From NCBI GenBank assembly GCA_013400975.1, contig WBMZ01015656.1:59593-123592 (forward strand): DNA of 64,000 nucleotides, read 5' to 3'. Both the position numbers and the translations under genes were made by a program. This document shows, one piece after another, positions 13,801 through 27,200 of the stretch (the first letter of the stretch is position 1; each line of letters starts with the position of its first letter). The notes under the pieces are model-generated. The model made no database searches. It was not told the DNA's origin and saw only the letters and a list, made by a program, of their open reading frames with translations. This stretch comes from Atrichornis clamosus (lineage: Eukaryota; Chordata; Aves; Passeriformes; Menuridae).

Positions 13801-15215
13801 GGAATGGCTCCGAGTCCCTCATGCCTTCTGTACAAGCAAAGTGATGTGGAGGCCTGCCCAAATACCACACCATCCCCATCAGCGCACATTTGGAAGCAGA
13901 AGACAGAAATCCCCAGCTGTCAGCAGGCAGAAGGAGAGGTCGGGCTCATCTCTGCCTTTCTGTGCAAGTGCAGTGCCACAGTATCAGCTCTGTGTCACTG
14001 ACACTTCCAGCTCCCATGTTTTCATGTTAAATACTTGGCATGATGCTAAAAAAAAAAAAAATCAGCGAAAATTGAGATGAACTTCAGATTTCTACATTTT
14101 CATGGTTGCAGGGAAGTCCAAAATGCATTTTTGCATTTGCAAAAGCCATTTTATTGTGGGTTTTATGTATTCCCCACCTCTCTCTCTCCTGGGTGAGGGC
14201 CAGGAGAGTCTCCTGACTTCACACCTGCACCATACAATGAGGTCAGTTCTCTTTTGAAGCAGCTAGTATGCTGTCCTACCTTCCTCAAATGCAAAGTACA
14301 TCTAAACTAGACTGGGGGAAGGGGCTCCCTAATTTTCAATATTGAGTTAGACCCAATACACATTTTTGAAAACAGCTAGAAACGGTAATACCGTTTAATG
14401 TTATTATTACAACAACTGGTTACTTTTAAATTAGAAAACAAATGCCATTTTCTGTACTGGGAAGCTCAAATACCAGCAATCTTTGTCAGGTTTGTTCTTA
14501 ACAAGTGCTTTGGCGATTTTGGAAACATCCTTTCATTATCAACTTTTCAGAAAAACAGACAGTGGATCATCAGTCTTTCAGCTGTCACCAACTCCATTCC
14601 AAGAACTGTTTTCTCCTCCCTTCCCAGTCCATGGCACTTAGCCACACAGATACATCAAATTTAGCTGAGAAGAAAGAGATATACACAAGATGATGTAGAG
14701 GTGCCATTAAAAGTGATGACCTAGCAAAAGCTGTGGTTTAGGTAAGTTCCAGCTTCTGTGTAAAGATTCCTCTTTCCTTTGCTGTCTGCAGAATCAAGGT
14801 GTTTTGTATGTTTTGTATTCAAAAATTTCACATGGATACTAGAATCTTAAAAATTCCTTGGTTTGCTTCCTTCCTACCCATGGATAGGTATCCCGAGTCA
14901 CCACATCCCTTCTCACCCAGTCCCTGGGATGGTGGTTAGACTTGTTGCATCCCGCAGTAGACTTAGAACTAACAAGGGGAACGCAGCACTTTAGTTTTGC
15001 TGTGCCTGAAAGTATTCTGTATTTTCACAATACCTCTTCCTCTACAGCTTTTCAACCAACATGCCCAGTGGGTGCTCTTAGTCCCAGCAAAAGCACCACA
15101 ATCACAAGACCACAGGATCACAAGAGCATCACAAGAGCTGGTTGTAAACAACTCAGGAAGCTCTCGAGAGTTGCCGTTGCCAGGTACAGCTTGAGAAGAG
15201 AGTTTCTCTACCTAC
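10809..15215 (-). other. DENND5B intron 2
   Basis: The intron is bounded by the exon 2 donor GTAGGT (15215-15210) and the exon 3 acceptor TTTTCTTAG (ending at 10099). Apart from the candidate terminal exon at 10571-10808 it holds only unique AT-rich sequence and short homopolymers (for example an A-run near 14.05 kb). Confidence 0.7.
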
Positions 15216-15325
15216 CATGTTGACAGCATCCTGGTCAAAGGGGTTCCACTCAATGTTCTGAGGATAATGGGCCAAAACTTTGGACTTAAAGGTTCTTCTG
15301 AGGGGACTCTGGTCGAAATTCTCAC
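15216..15325 (-). CDS. DENND5B: DENND5B coding exon 2
   Basis: This 110-nt exon completes the split Gly and encodes [18 protein letters not shown] through [10 protein letters not shown], ending in phase 0. The acceptor is TTCGTTTGTTGCAG|GTGAGAA and the donor is AACATG|GTAGGT (15215-15210). Exon 1 plus exon 2 is 222 nt, exactly 74 codons, as exon 3 requires. The sequence is part of the uDENN region that packs against the rest of the DENN module in family structures. Its first five bases, GTGAG, are themselves donor-like; see findings. The AT-rich surroundings and pyrimidine tract suit a constitutive internal exon. Confidence 0.93.
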
Positions 15326-16527
15326 CTGCAACAAACGAAGAAATAATGACTTACAGCAGTGAGGCTTCTGAGATTGCTGACTTGGGCAGCTTTCTTTTAC
15401 TTTTTTTTTTTTTTGGTGAAATCTGATGGACATTTTCACTCTCAACAGAGGTACTACTTTTAAAAGAGAAACAGAAAAGCTTCACATTCAATCTGACCTT
15501 AGTCCCCTTTCCACAAAGTCTTACTACAGTTCAACACAGCTTTCAGTTTAGTATTTACAGAATGGAAATACATTGTCAACAGAAAAATGACTGCTGAAAT
15601 TTTACAGAAAAAGACCTTGCAATCAGCTGGATTCTTGACCTTGCCCCACAGCCTGAGTATCTAGAGATGACTTTACTTAGTCACTGAAAGAGCACTTTCC
15701 CTCAAGTTTGTTAGAAGCTGTCTTTAAGGTCAATAAAAAATATGAGCACCTCTTGGCTATTATAAATTATTCAAGGATTCATTATAGATGATCTTTTTCA
15801 TATTACAAGTCCTGAGTGAAAATTAAACATTTATTTTTTCTACATCAAATTTCAAGGACAGACCTTTTCCACACAAAGAATCCAGCAAGTGCAAAGAGGA
15901 AGACTGAAATTAGACTTCAAGCAGAAATGCATCCAGTTATCAGCATACAAATACTGTATTTCACAGTGATATTGTTAATGGAGTTTCCCCCACTGGGTTG
16001 TCTACAGCGTGCAAAACAGTAATCAAGTAGTTCTTAAGATCTATTAACTAAATTACCATCTACTACATTTTTTTTCAGCAATCAGGTTACCAATTTCAGG
16101 CTTCTTGCCTCAAAGGCTATTAAAAGGGCCATTGCAGCAGCATCTGCACAATGGGGCAAGTGGAGGAAGAGGAGGCAGAGGTCACACATTTCTTACACCA
16201 GTGCCAGCTGCCTGCTTGGCCAGGAAGGGGAAGAAGAGGCTTGTGCATGAGAATGCACGTAGGCAGATGGGAATTCCTCGAGATGCAGCAGTCGGTGCTG
16301 CTGGGATTGCATCTCACTCTGCTGCAAAAGCCACTGCACTGAGTGAGTCTGGGAACACCGTGGAGGAGACTGAGCCAGCTCTTCTAACACCACTCACATT
16401 CAAATGCATTTGGAGAAGGGGTTTAAAATCTTTCCCTTCCCAAGTCATCTCTAAGATTTTCAAGATACGGTTATTTTTATACAACGGCTCATTTTGACCA
16501 CAGGATTTAGACACATTGCAGCATCAT

Positions 16528-16670
16528 GGTGGTGGAATGCTTGGAAGCATCAAAAAACACATGGATGTGGCACTTGGAGATATGGTTTAGTAGTAACAAG
16601 GCAGTGCCAGGCTTAGGGTTGGACTCGATGATCTTAAAGGCCTTTTCTAACCTTAATGATTCTATGATTA
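16528..16670 (+). mobile_element. CR1 LINE 3' fragment (short)
   Basis: About 140 bp match the extreme CR1 3' end: ACATGGATGTGGCACTTGG, ATATGGTTTAGTAGT, GTTGGACTCGATGATCTTAA and AATGATTCTATGATTA. The copy is 5'-truncated and sits in intron 1, about 1.2 kb upstream of exon 2 in the transcript sense, antisense to the gene. It is followed about 150 bp later by a second CR1 in the same orientation. Confidence 0.85.
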
Positions 16671-16828
16671 TTTTTCTTCTAGCACTATGTCTGTCTCACT
16701 TGATTCTAGTGGGTAATCATGGGGGAGAAAAACAAATAAACATCAATAAAGGCTATTTTGTGCTTCGGAGAGGAAGTCTGAGATGATGCAATGCTACAGC
16801 TGTATTTCCAAGGGAAGGAAATGGTAGG

Positions 16829-17198
16829 ATGAGAACTGGCTGAGGCAGCTGGGGAGATCTTCTTGCTCTCTACAACTACCTAAAAGGAGGTCGTAGCAAG
16901 GTGGGGGTCAGTCGCTTCTCCCAGGTCACACATGACAGGACCAGAGGAAATGGCCTCATGTTGCACCATGGGAGGTTTATGCTGAATATTAGGAAAAATT
17001 CCTTCACAGAACGGGTTGTCCAGCACTGGACCAAGCTGCCCAGGGAAGCGGTTGAGTCACCATCCCTGGAAATATTTAAAAGATGTGTAGATGTGGCACT
17101 TAGGGACATGGTTTAATGGTGGATTGGGCAGTTCTGGGTAATGGTTGGACTCGGTGATCTTAGAGGTCTCTTCCAAACTAATGATTCTATGATTCTAC
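16829..17198 (+). mobile_element. CR1 LINE 3' fragment
   Basis: About 370 bp match the CR1 3' region: TGCTCTCTACAACTACCTAA, AGGAGGTCGTAGCAAGGTGG, AGAGGAAATGGCCTCATG, GAATATTAGGAAAAATTCC, GTTGAGTCACCATCCCTGG, ATGTGGCACTTAGGGACATG and the end ATGATTCTATGATTCTAC. It is 5'-truncated, non-coding, in intron 1 and antisense to the gene. Confidence 0.92.
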
Positions 17199-20100
17199 AA
17201 AAGCAGCTCTGCCTGGGGAAGCCAGCCTGCTTCTGGAATTGCTCAAGGCAAACTAGAAATCCAGCAAAAGTGTATGCAGCATAGAAATTAGGAAAACTGA
17301 AGTTATCAGATAAACTGGATCACATTAAAAGACATGTCAGGGTTTAGCCAGTTAGTTCATCACATCTGCCAGGATGGACCAGACCTGCCAAGAGCTGCTG
17401 TGACAGTCCAGAGCACAAGGTCTGTGAAGATCCTCTCCACGCTCAGTTACAAGCTCAGACTGAAGTACACAAAAACAGACATTGCAGAACATGCCAGCAG
17501 AATAACCTTATTTTGGTCCAAAAGTTCTTTGCAGAGGCATTAAAGATATAACATCAACCACCAATTCCTAAAATGTCACAAAGATTCCAGCAAGCAATGT
17601 CAGCGAAAATTCTCTCTAGGTATGTACTTAGACATACTCAGCAACACTTTTAGTTCTTAGAATCAAACAGTAATTAATGTGCTTGCATAATCAAACAAAT
17701 ATGCATGAGGTTATTTCCCAATTAGATCTTCAATCATTCTCACATCTGACAGAGTTTACCTTACAACTGTGAATTTCCAGACAGGCAGGTATTTGATGCT
17801 AAATTTGCTTGCTTCTACTAAAAGTTAGAAGAACATCTGGATGACTTTATTTTCTCCACCCCTAACAGGAAGTGATTGCTGGAGTTCAAATTTCTTTAAG
17901 AGTTTCCTTTCTCATGACAAAAAAATAAATGTTACTTTAACCTGATGGATGCCAATCAGGTAATCTGTGCAGCTCAGAGGCACTCACCACTTTTGCAGTT
18001 CATCATTCAAGCCCTTCACAAGTTCTTTGGAGGACAGTTTTCCACTCTACATCATGTAGGTGTTGTAAAAACACCTTTTGCTTGAAAAATAGCCCCTGAT
18101 GTTGGCAGTCAACAACTAAATTGATAAATCATCTGGTATTACAGCACATAACTAAACGGGACTCCAGTAACAAACCACATGAATCAGATCATTTACTGTT
18201 TCTAAAGCCTGTGCTCACTTATAGGCACCAAAGAAATTGGGGCAGGCCTTGTCCAGGGTGCTGGGTGTGCTCAGGAGAGCCCTGCTTCCAACACACCTAA
18301 GACACCACACCCACCTCTCCCCTCAACTTTACAGGCAATAATCTGGCAGCATCTAGAACCAGTGGAGTACAACATGGCCTATTTGCCAATAAACCACTAC
18401 AATAATGATAAAATAAGGGTTTCAATCAGCTTTTGGAAGTGACCAATAATTTGTATGCTGCTGCAAATACCCATGCAGTTGTTTAGATGACAGACACACC
18501 TTTTGGTTATCAAGCATAAGCATCGCTTTAAGAAATCCAGCTTCCCAAAACCAGCAGTTACAATGTCCTCATAGGCTGACAACGTGGATTCATTTTATTC
18601 AGAAAAGTAAATGGCACAAACAACTTACCTTTGCAGAGTCTCTGCAGTGTTTGCATTTTACTACTCCGGTGGTTTAAGAAAAACATTAAAGGTAAAACAC
18701 ACATAGAGAAAATACAATTTTCTCAATCAGTGATCACAAGAGAAGAGAGAAGAGCCAAGACACCACACTGGAGTGAATCAATCTGTCATTAGCTCCAAAG
18801 GACCTGACACTGCACTCTCCATACAAAGCTGCTTCATGGAAAGTCAAGCAGGGTACGCTTTTAGAGGAGATACGTAATTTAGGAAAGCAACAGTACAAGG
18901 ATACAACAGGAAGCAGTCTGTGTGTGAGGGTGAAATGTCACAATTTGTCCAAACTAGCAGGAAACACCCCAACTCTCACCAAAATGAGATGAGATATGGA
19001 TCATGACAGCCAGCTCCACACTGACAAGCAGCTGGAAGAGAACCACAAGGAGCAAAATCTTCTTGGCAAACATGAGGGAAGGGATCTGGACTGAAGGGTA
19101 CCTGATACCACCAGCTCTCAGCCTTGGCAGTTCTGAACTGCTGAGTCACATGTGGCAAAGAAAATTTACTTAGCTGTTATTCCAGACAAATGGTGAATTT
19201 TCATTAAATCTCCTAGTGCTTTTAAGTGCTTCTTTGCTAACTTCCCAAACAGGATTAGCAAGGCACATGACAAATGAAGTAAGTATCAAATGTGAATTGA
19301 ATCCCATTTTCTAAAGTACTAATGGCCAGACAACAGTACTATGAATATGGACAGAAACATTTTATTTGATGAATATTTGGCCCACACAAACAGCACAACT
19401 TACAGGGTCAGCTACCTCTCAGAGGCAAATTTAAAAACTGGGTTTGAATCAAGTCCTTTTGCTTCGAGGATATTTTAAAAAAATATTCAAGTACTTTTAA
19501 AAATTGAGTAAAATGTGTCAGATTCAAGTTCCATTTCATTTAGATTCTACATCCTGTGTAATGGTCCTCTTAAACATCTTGTGCCTTTCCTTTAAGGAGC
19601 TGGCTTTTAAAGGGATAATTCAAATTAAAGGCAAATGGTGAAGCGATGGATGCTAGATCAAAGAAAAAACTGTGCTAATCTCATTTCAAAATGAAAAGAT
19701 TTCTCAAAATTAGAAAATAAGCCTGACCTGTGTTTTAAATGAAGAATACACCTACGAGGGAAACGCAGCCACCCTTGTGAAGCTGTTAATCATGACGACT
19801 TTCATAACAGTGATCCTATGTGAAAATTTAGTGATCTTAGGGTCTAAGCAGATCTCTTTCAATTAATTATCACAGCAACAGAGGCATATAAAGTCATGTA
19901 CCAAATAGGCAGAGGCATCCTCCACCCACACCCTCTGGTCCAGGGAATGCGAGCTATCTGTCGCTCCTTCCAGGCTCTGGAACGTAGACAGGAATGTGTG
20001 TGACTACAGAAACAAAAATATCTTTGATTCCTTTAGAGGACCATATTGGGAGCACAACTATGCACAGTGCTGCACCTCATGGTGACCACCTCTTTGATGG

Positions 20101-21186
20101 CTACCTCTAATTGGAAGTGTTCAGCACATCCAGCTAGGTTCTCTCCCTGCAGATGGAATTTTGTTAAGCTTATTAAATGACTGGATGACTCTGCACGAGA
20201 AGCAAGTAACACACAATGTGTGAGTGAGAAAACAATGTGGGAACAGGAATAACAGAGCTTGGCTGAGGAGCAACTAAGCTGTTAATTGTCAGGTTCAGGG
20301 ACTGGTTAGTTTAAGTAGTACAGAAACTGCTCTGCTGCTTTTCTTCCACGCCTTGCCAGGATGCCAAGGCAGCAGTGGGAGGCTAATCAGAGTTCAAGGA
20401 CATTAACTCAAAGGTCTGATTTCTGACCACATATTCTCATAATCTCACAGCACAGGAGGGAGACGATATGAAAGGGAGGACTGGGACAAGGCAGACAAGA
20501 CAGTTTTCATTCCAAAATTTTAAAATCTGAGTTGTCTGTAAGATGGTGGTGGCTTTTTGTGGGGAGAGATGAGAAGGGAAGTGTCTAACCTACCTTTTGT
20601 ATATTGATATGTAAATAAATATATGGATCATATTTAAGCAGGAAGCCATAGGAGGTTGTGTATCAATACATCTAAATTATTTGGAATTTTTTGCAGGGTG
20701 TGTGTCTGTAAGAACCTCACCATTTAAATCTAGACTGCAAAACATGCTTCCTGGAGGTGTCAGGAAACTTTGTGTCTCTGTAGCAGAAATTGGTGGAGCT
20801 GAACCTTCCAGTCCCCTTTGTTCACAAATCCACATAACTAAGCCTCATTACATTTCTGGTTAAGTACCCTTTAACACGGCCTAATGCAAGATATCTTTCA
20901 GTCTTTCCCAAGCACAGAAAGATCCAGCGTATCTCCTCTCCACCAATATACTGACACCACTGGTGGGATTTTGTTGGAGAACCACATCTCTGCCAAGAGA
21001 GCTTCAAGAAACAGAACAAAATTTACCAAACATTGATTTAAATTAGGTAAAAGAATGAAAAAGTCCAAGAGTTTTGGTTTTGATTTTGATCTCTGATCTT
21101 TAATTTGATTCAAGGTCAGATAGAAGATTGAAAGTAAAGAAACAGAGAAGGTCCTGGTGATTGTTTTGTCCTTAACCCCTCTTTAC

Positions 21187-21252
21187 CTGAGGATTTGTCT
21201 GCAGTATCTGAGCTCTTGCCATGGAGATCTGCTTGTAGCCATTGGTACAAGA
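21187..21252 (-). CDS. DENND5B: Probable in-frame cassette exon of DENND5B (22 codons)
   Basis: On the minus strand this 66-nt segment is bounded by a strong acceptor (TTTATTTCTGTTTG tract, then TTGTGTAG|TC) and a strong donor (CCTCAG|GTAAAG). Its phase (1 in, 1 out) fits exactly between exon 1 and exon 2. Inclusion would give DELA, then VLYQWLQADLHGKSS and a further acidic/Ser part, then GENFDQ with the frame kept. From memory, DENND5A has a segment of the same type at the same point (ALCQYIQASK), sharing L-x-Q-aromatic-x-Q-A. Transcript evidence is not visible, so exon use and tissue are inferred. The alternative is a lost or never-used exon, but open frame, both sites, phase and paralogue similarity together make chance unlikely. 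Confidence 0.75.
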
Positions 21253-24200
21253 CTACACAACATAACAAACAGAAATAAAAAAAAGCAAGTATGAACAAAA
21301 TGAAAAGATATACAAATGTGCTGGGGAAGGGAAAAACATGAAGCAGACATTGAACATTCCCCTCACAATCTGTCCTCCCCCCACTACTGGCCAAAGGGAA
21401 ATCCACACGATAAATAAAACCTTCCATGACTGTATTACTATAAAGGTGCTGAATGCAATGACAGACATGGTAGAAATACTTGTCAAAATTAGTAACAAGA
21501 TTAAATTCTCAGTACTTCAAACAACACACTGCCTTACAGCTTCCCTATTATGAAAGACACTTTTGTTCACATATTGAGCCATTCCAGAGCCTGTGAAACT
21601 CAGGGGAAAAAAAAATCAGTTCAACTAGTGTTGAGCTAAACCCAAGAAGTTTTATTTAGTACAATACTGTTAGCTATGCTGTTACACCTTTCATCCTGTA
21701 CTGCATCTCATTTTCAGGACTTACTCAAGTTACTTAATAACTCTGTTCATCATTTCTGTCTCATAACTGGGTGGTTTTTAGACCAAAAATTTGAATAAAC
21801 TAGCTTGGATGAACAATTTTAATGTCTTCCAGCAACAGCTATGACTTCTAAAGGAAGAGCTTCCTGCTAGCATGTCTAACTAAGGTTTCTTCCAACTGGT
21901 TTGCTCATCTCCTGCAGATAAACAAAAATGTTTTCACAGACGCCCATGGCATTTCTTCATCAAAAAAAGTGGCATTCACACACTACACAAAAGCATTACA
22001 CAATCCTCCTCAAGTTAGATCTATTTTTATAGACCTGGCGCCTGTATTGAGCTGCAATACCATTGACCTCTCTGATGATTCAGTCTCTAGGTGTAAATTC
22101 AGAGTATTTCCACTACAACCTCCTACTTGAGCTGTTAATCCAGACACCAGTTTAGAGGACCCAGATAGTTCTGCCAAGGCCATATTTTTTGGGAAGGCAG
22201 CCTCAGCAAAGGGCACAGGAGTTCTTTCAAAAGACATTTTTAGATGTGAATTTGTATTTTAGGATAATTTTCTCTCTTCTTTAGGAGGCACTTAAAGACA
22301 GCCCACATTCAAATCTGCAGGATGATGTTTTTAACCCAATTATACTTTTGAGCTCCTTGAACTAAAAAGTTGTGTGTTTAAATTAAAGAAAACAAAAAAT
22401 TGTCAAAGCTAGCAATGCCTCTTGCTAATGGCCCATATCCCCACTACCTTTACAAGTCTCTCTGCCAGGCTGTCCTTTCAGCTCTCCCCTAAAGATTTTA
22501 ATTCAAAGGGAATTTGGCACTGAGCTTCCACAGACTTAGCCACCACCTCTGCAATGGGAAGAGTGAAAAGGAAAGACGTAACAACTCATGAAGTAACATA
22601 TAGCCAGATGCACTGGGACAGGTGCTGGCTTTGCTGCCCATTTCAGTACTTTGACCATTTATTATCATCAATCACATGGCTAAACAGCCACAGAAGTTAT
22701 GTAAGAACTCCTACACAAGAAGGCAAATTGACAACAGTCAATATAAATAAAGATATAAATACAGAGCTGCAGACACTCCTCTGTTGTACAGCCTAATTCT
22801 TCACACAAACACAGTGTAATGGAATACCACTAATGACATTTGGAAAAGGCTAAGTGTTTAAAAAATTCTTTTAGAAAGGAGATTTTCTCACATAAAAGTC
22901 ATGTACATCTAAATAAAGAAGAAAAGGCTCTAACATGGGAAATCTAGCTTGCCAGCAACTCTTCCTTCTGTCCTTGATTAAAATACTGAACTGTCTGCCT
23001 ACAGAGTAAGAGTAACATTATACAGCAACAACACTATCAGGTCTTAAAATAGCCCCAAGTCGCAGCTACACCGGGACCACAGACATCTCACCACACTAGC
23101 AGATAAGTATGAATTACACCACCCCTTTCACGTAAAACTTGGACCATAGTCTTATCAAATCAAATAAATTAAATTATGTCAGTTTGGATGATTTTTCACA
23201 GTGGGGTGGGAAGAGTTTAATAAACAGGTACTCAGGGCACGGTGCTCCTACACCATTTCCTTGGAGTCTGTCTCCAAAGGTTGAATGCATTAGCAGGCAA
23301 CAGCAGAGCAGGTATAAAACTGGACCTATGCTTAAAAATACAGGGAATTATTTATGCTTCAGGCCTTTATTTTCTCTAGAAATCAAGGTGTGGAATTCAC
23401 TCACACTATTCATGCTGCCTTTACAAGTATGGGTTCCCAATCCACAGCAGAATAGGGAAAGCATATCCCAGAGATCCTTGGTCTATCCTGTTCACAACAC
23501 AAGTGGCTGATTTTATTTTCTATTACATGTTTATATTCAAATCTGCTGTACTTTTTGAATACTTGATATGGAATGAATGAGCATTTATACTAAAAGAGAA
23601 AACAACATGAGCAACAACTAAAAGTCCATTTAAAAATAAGTTTCATACATTATTATTCCTAAACTGCCTGCTAACTTTTTGTTTAGTTACACAGCAAGTG
23701 AGCAATGTACATAACCATATGAAACTGAAGAGTCTGAAATCCAGCTCTCAGCTCCCAAAAGAGCATTAACAATGGCAGAGTGGCAAATGTTCAGCAACAG
23801 TAGGACACCAGCCCAGGTCCTTAAACACAGCAAGATGATAAAACCTGTCCAGGGAGAGGATTCCTGGCTTTGGAGCAACAGCCACTCGACTGCAGTCTTG
23901 GGCTGAACTGCAAAGAAAATGAAGGCATTTCAGATGCCATTGTGTTCTCTGTGAAGTTTGAACAGCTTCCTACTCATTGCAATGCCTGCTTCCCGCTTCT
24001 TGTTTAACATTTTCACCTCTCTCCATGGATAGAACACAGAATGAGATACCCAGTCATGCCTTTTGCACTGCAAACCTTTCATGCTTGTGCCTTCTACTTA
24101 CTTGCAAGGACAGGATCAAGTTCAAATGCACCTTATTGCAGTGTTTAAATAGGATGTCACATTCTCAGACTAGTTTTGGAAACAGTCACTCACAAATGTA

Positions 24201-27200
24201 ATTTTTGATTCAAATGAAACTTAATGCAGGTTTTGTTCTTTACTTCACTGTGACAGACATAGTACAAGAGTCTTGTCTCAAGATCTGCTTTGTTACATCT
24301 GGTATTTCTGAAGAAAAGGAAAAAACAACCCACCAAACCCCACAAACAACCAGAACCTGTCATCCTAAAAATCCCTGTTCTATTATTGGGTTTTTTGTGT
24401 GCAAGAATGCGGGAAAGAAAGGGGAGTTTTTCAGTAAACTTTATTTTGGGGCTTTTTTATGACAAGAACAGCCAGCTTTATTTTTGTAATTCCAATCCAT
24501 CCAGTTACCTTTTAAACTGGGCTGTATTAAGAGAGAAACTTTTTAAACCACCCTGCCATGCACATAATGTCATGCCTCAATATTACTCTCTACTCATCAG
24601 GATGGCAAGTTTCAGGTGTTCTGCTACTCGAAGTCAGAAGCAGTTTCACCAAAGCTGCGTTCACCAATAGCAGAGTGTGAATGAATTCACCAATATAACA
24701 CCTCCTGCCACCCTAATTAAGCTCTGCTTGCAGGTCAGTACAAGAAAAGTAAGAAGTTTCATTTGGCCTGGACCATTTTCAGCACTAAACAACTTTAAAA
24801 CAAACAGAGCATGAAGATGCCCATACAGCAGCTCAAATAGGCAGCTGATCTGGGGTTTTGCTTATTATTAGCTTTCTTTTTACTCACCTCACACAAGCTT
24901 GAGGCCTCAGTTCCCTGGATTCAGCAATGTTAACCGGACTTGTCTGGTTTAAAGGAAAACCTTGTTTGCTGCTGTTCCCAAGAGCTGTCCCTTGATGTGC
25001 TGAGCCACACAGAGGATCCAAACGACTCATGGTTGGTTTTTACTCAGCACTGTCCACAGGCTGTTGGGACCAGAAGGAAGCTATCCCCAGTTTCCATGGA
25101 ATATTCTTCTTCTTCCAACAGCACAATCCACAACCCAACACTGGCACTCAGAATGGCTACTTAAAACACCCTGAGCAGGGGCAGCCTCTTCCTGGTCCTT
25201 TGAAGAGCTGGCACACACCTGTGAGGTTTACACAGCTGGTTTTGTTAGTTGGGCAAAAGGAGGATTCAGTGGCTCACTGTAGTTACTTCTGCACACCCTT
25301 TACAAGCAAAGGGTTACAGGCAAGCGACTGTTGCCTGTCAAAGGCTGCAGCTGCTGATCTTTATGACAACTTAGTTAATATGTGCTCTTGATGAGAAAAG
25401 GGTCTGGCAAGAAAAGAACTTTGTTTAGGGAGTTTTGAGGAACTGCTGTTTAAGTCACTGCCAATAAAGGATTGTCCTTATGACAGTCTCCAAGAGCCAG
25501 TCTTCCATCAGTTTTCAACAAATGAATCCTTTTAGGAGAAAAGACAAAGAAACCTTCTGCACACTGAAAAGTCACATGAACCCTCAAGCAAGACTTGAAA
25601 TTATCAGAGCTTCCCGATGGAGAAGGGTGGCAAGCAGAAATGCAGAAAGACAAAGCTCTGCCCACACAGCCTTATTTGTCCTTTAAAGCTGATACTTCCA
25701 CTTAAGAGCTACCCAAGAAACCACTTCAATTTGGAGATTGTTCTCAGCTGCTTCAACCCAGCTGTACCACAATTACTGGAGATCAGCATATTGCTGCAAA
25801 TGTTTTGACAGTGGGCAAAACTGTCACCAAAGGACCAAGGCATTTATACAACACGCTGGATAATGCAGTTATTACTAGCTTTGAAAAAAAGAGCAAAATA
25901 CAGAAAACTGAAAACAGGATATAATCACTAGGTCACTGTAAAGTGTCAGGATTCAAATCCAAAGGCATGGACAAATATTAATTTCTGAATCCAAACTAAA
26001 CTCCAGGTGGAAAACTCAAAAAACAGCATCATTTCTTTCATGCCTCGATTTAGTTCAGATCCCTACAAAGGCTGCCAGAAACTAAATCCTTTGGCTTCCC
26101 TTAACACCTTGGGGAGTATTAGGTGCCAAAGCATCTGTGGAAAGATGGATCTCATTTGAAAAGGCCAGAGAAGTAATTGTCTCTGGGTTCAGCTCACAAA
26201 TGCCCCTGTGTCTCAGATCCTTTCTTCCCTTGTTCCACTTGTCCCCACAGACATCTGGAAATGAAGGCAATCCTGCAAGCGCGGTCCTAACCCTTGTACC
26301 TCAAAAACACCACTTCAAGGCTTCTACCAGCTTTCCTCTCTGGTGTGTTCTGGGTTTGTCTGCTCTCCCAACAACCCAGCTTTAAACCTCAGGATACACC
26401 ATCCACTGCCATCAACAAAATCTCTTAAAGAACACAAGTAAAGTCCCACAAAAAATCAAAAAGGGTCAGTGCAAAGGGCTCTGTCTCTTAGAATTCTCTC
26501 CTTTGCCAAAGCCCACAAATGAAAACCAGTCTCTCCCCTCACATTTCCACTGCCACTCCAGTAAAAATCCCTTCGTAGAGCAGCAGATATCCATTTAAGG
26601 ATAGTACGTGTTTCAGGGATGTTTTCAGGCCCCACAACTAAAAAGACCCCGGAGAGCCACAACAGGGAAGAGGGAACAGCTCCTGACCTGAAACAGGGTT
26701 GAAGAGAGACAGTGGGACTCTGAAAGAGGAGCTGGAAAGATGTGCAAAAAGGAGAGTAAGAAATTGAAGTCCACTTTCAACCAAAGTGAGTGTTTTGCTT
26801 ATTATTTCAGTGCCCTGCTAGCAGAGATGAAAGCAGCAGAGGACAGAGATCTAAATAACCCTAAAATTACTTGGCATTTAAGCTAATATTTCCTCTTTAC
26901 CACTAATCCACTAATCTTTTGCTGCCTGGATCCCAGGTTGATTGGCATGCTAAAAATACATAGGTAGAAGGCACGTAATTGCTGCTCTAATTTTTACATA
27001 AGCATGAGCTGTCACCAACGCAAGAACTACTTGAAAGGCAAGGCTTTTAGAGCCACCTCAAACAGACACCAGAGCCCTCCTGGTCGTTGCACACAACTCC
27101 TGTTATATCTGCACGACATATGTTATAGTATTTTATACTTTCCTTTGGCATAAAGCAGAATTTCACGGAGTTAAATAAAGTGCTTCACCTAATGAGGCAA

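Larger units (their letters stand above)
15326..21186 (-). other. DENND5B intron 1 segment between the cassette exon and exon 2
   Basis: The segment runs from the cassette donor GTAAAG to the exon 2 acceptor. It contains an A-run on the transcript strand (T-run 15401-15414), two CR1 fragments at 16.5-17.2 kb, and unique sequence from 17.2 to 21.2 kb in which no gene is seen. Confidence 0.65.

Noticed and set aside
22010..22237. 75-codon minus-strand ORF starting MSFERTPVPF, upstream of the cassette exon
   Set aside because: There is an ATG but no acceptor immediately before it and no donor in a usable phase, and no family similarity. It was considered as another DENND5B exon and dropped.
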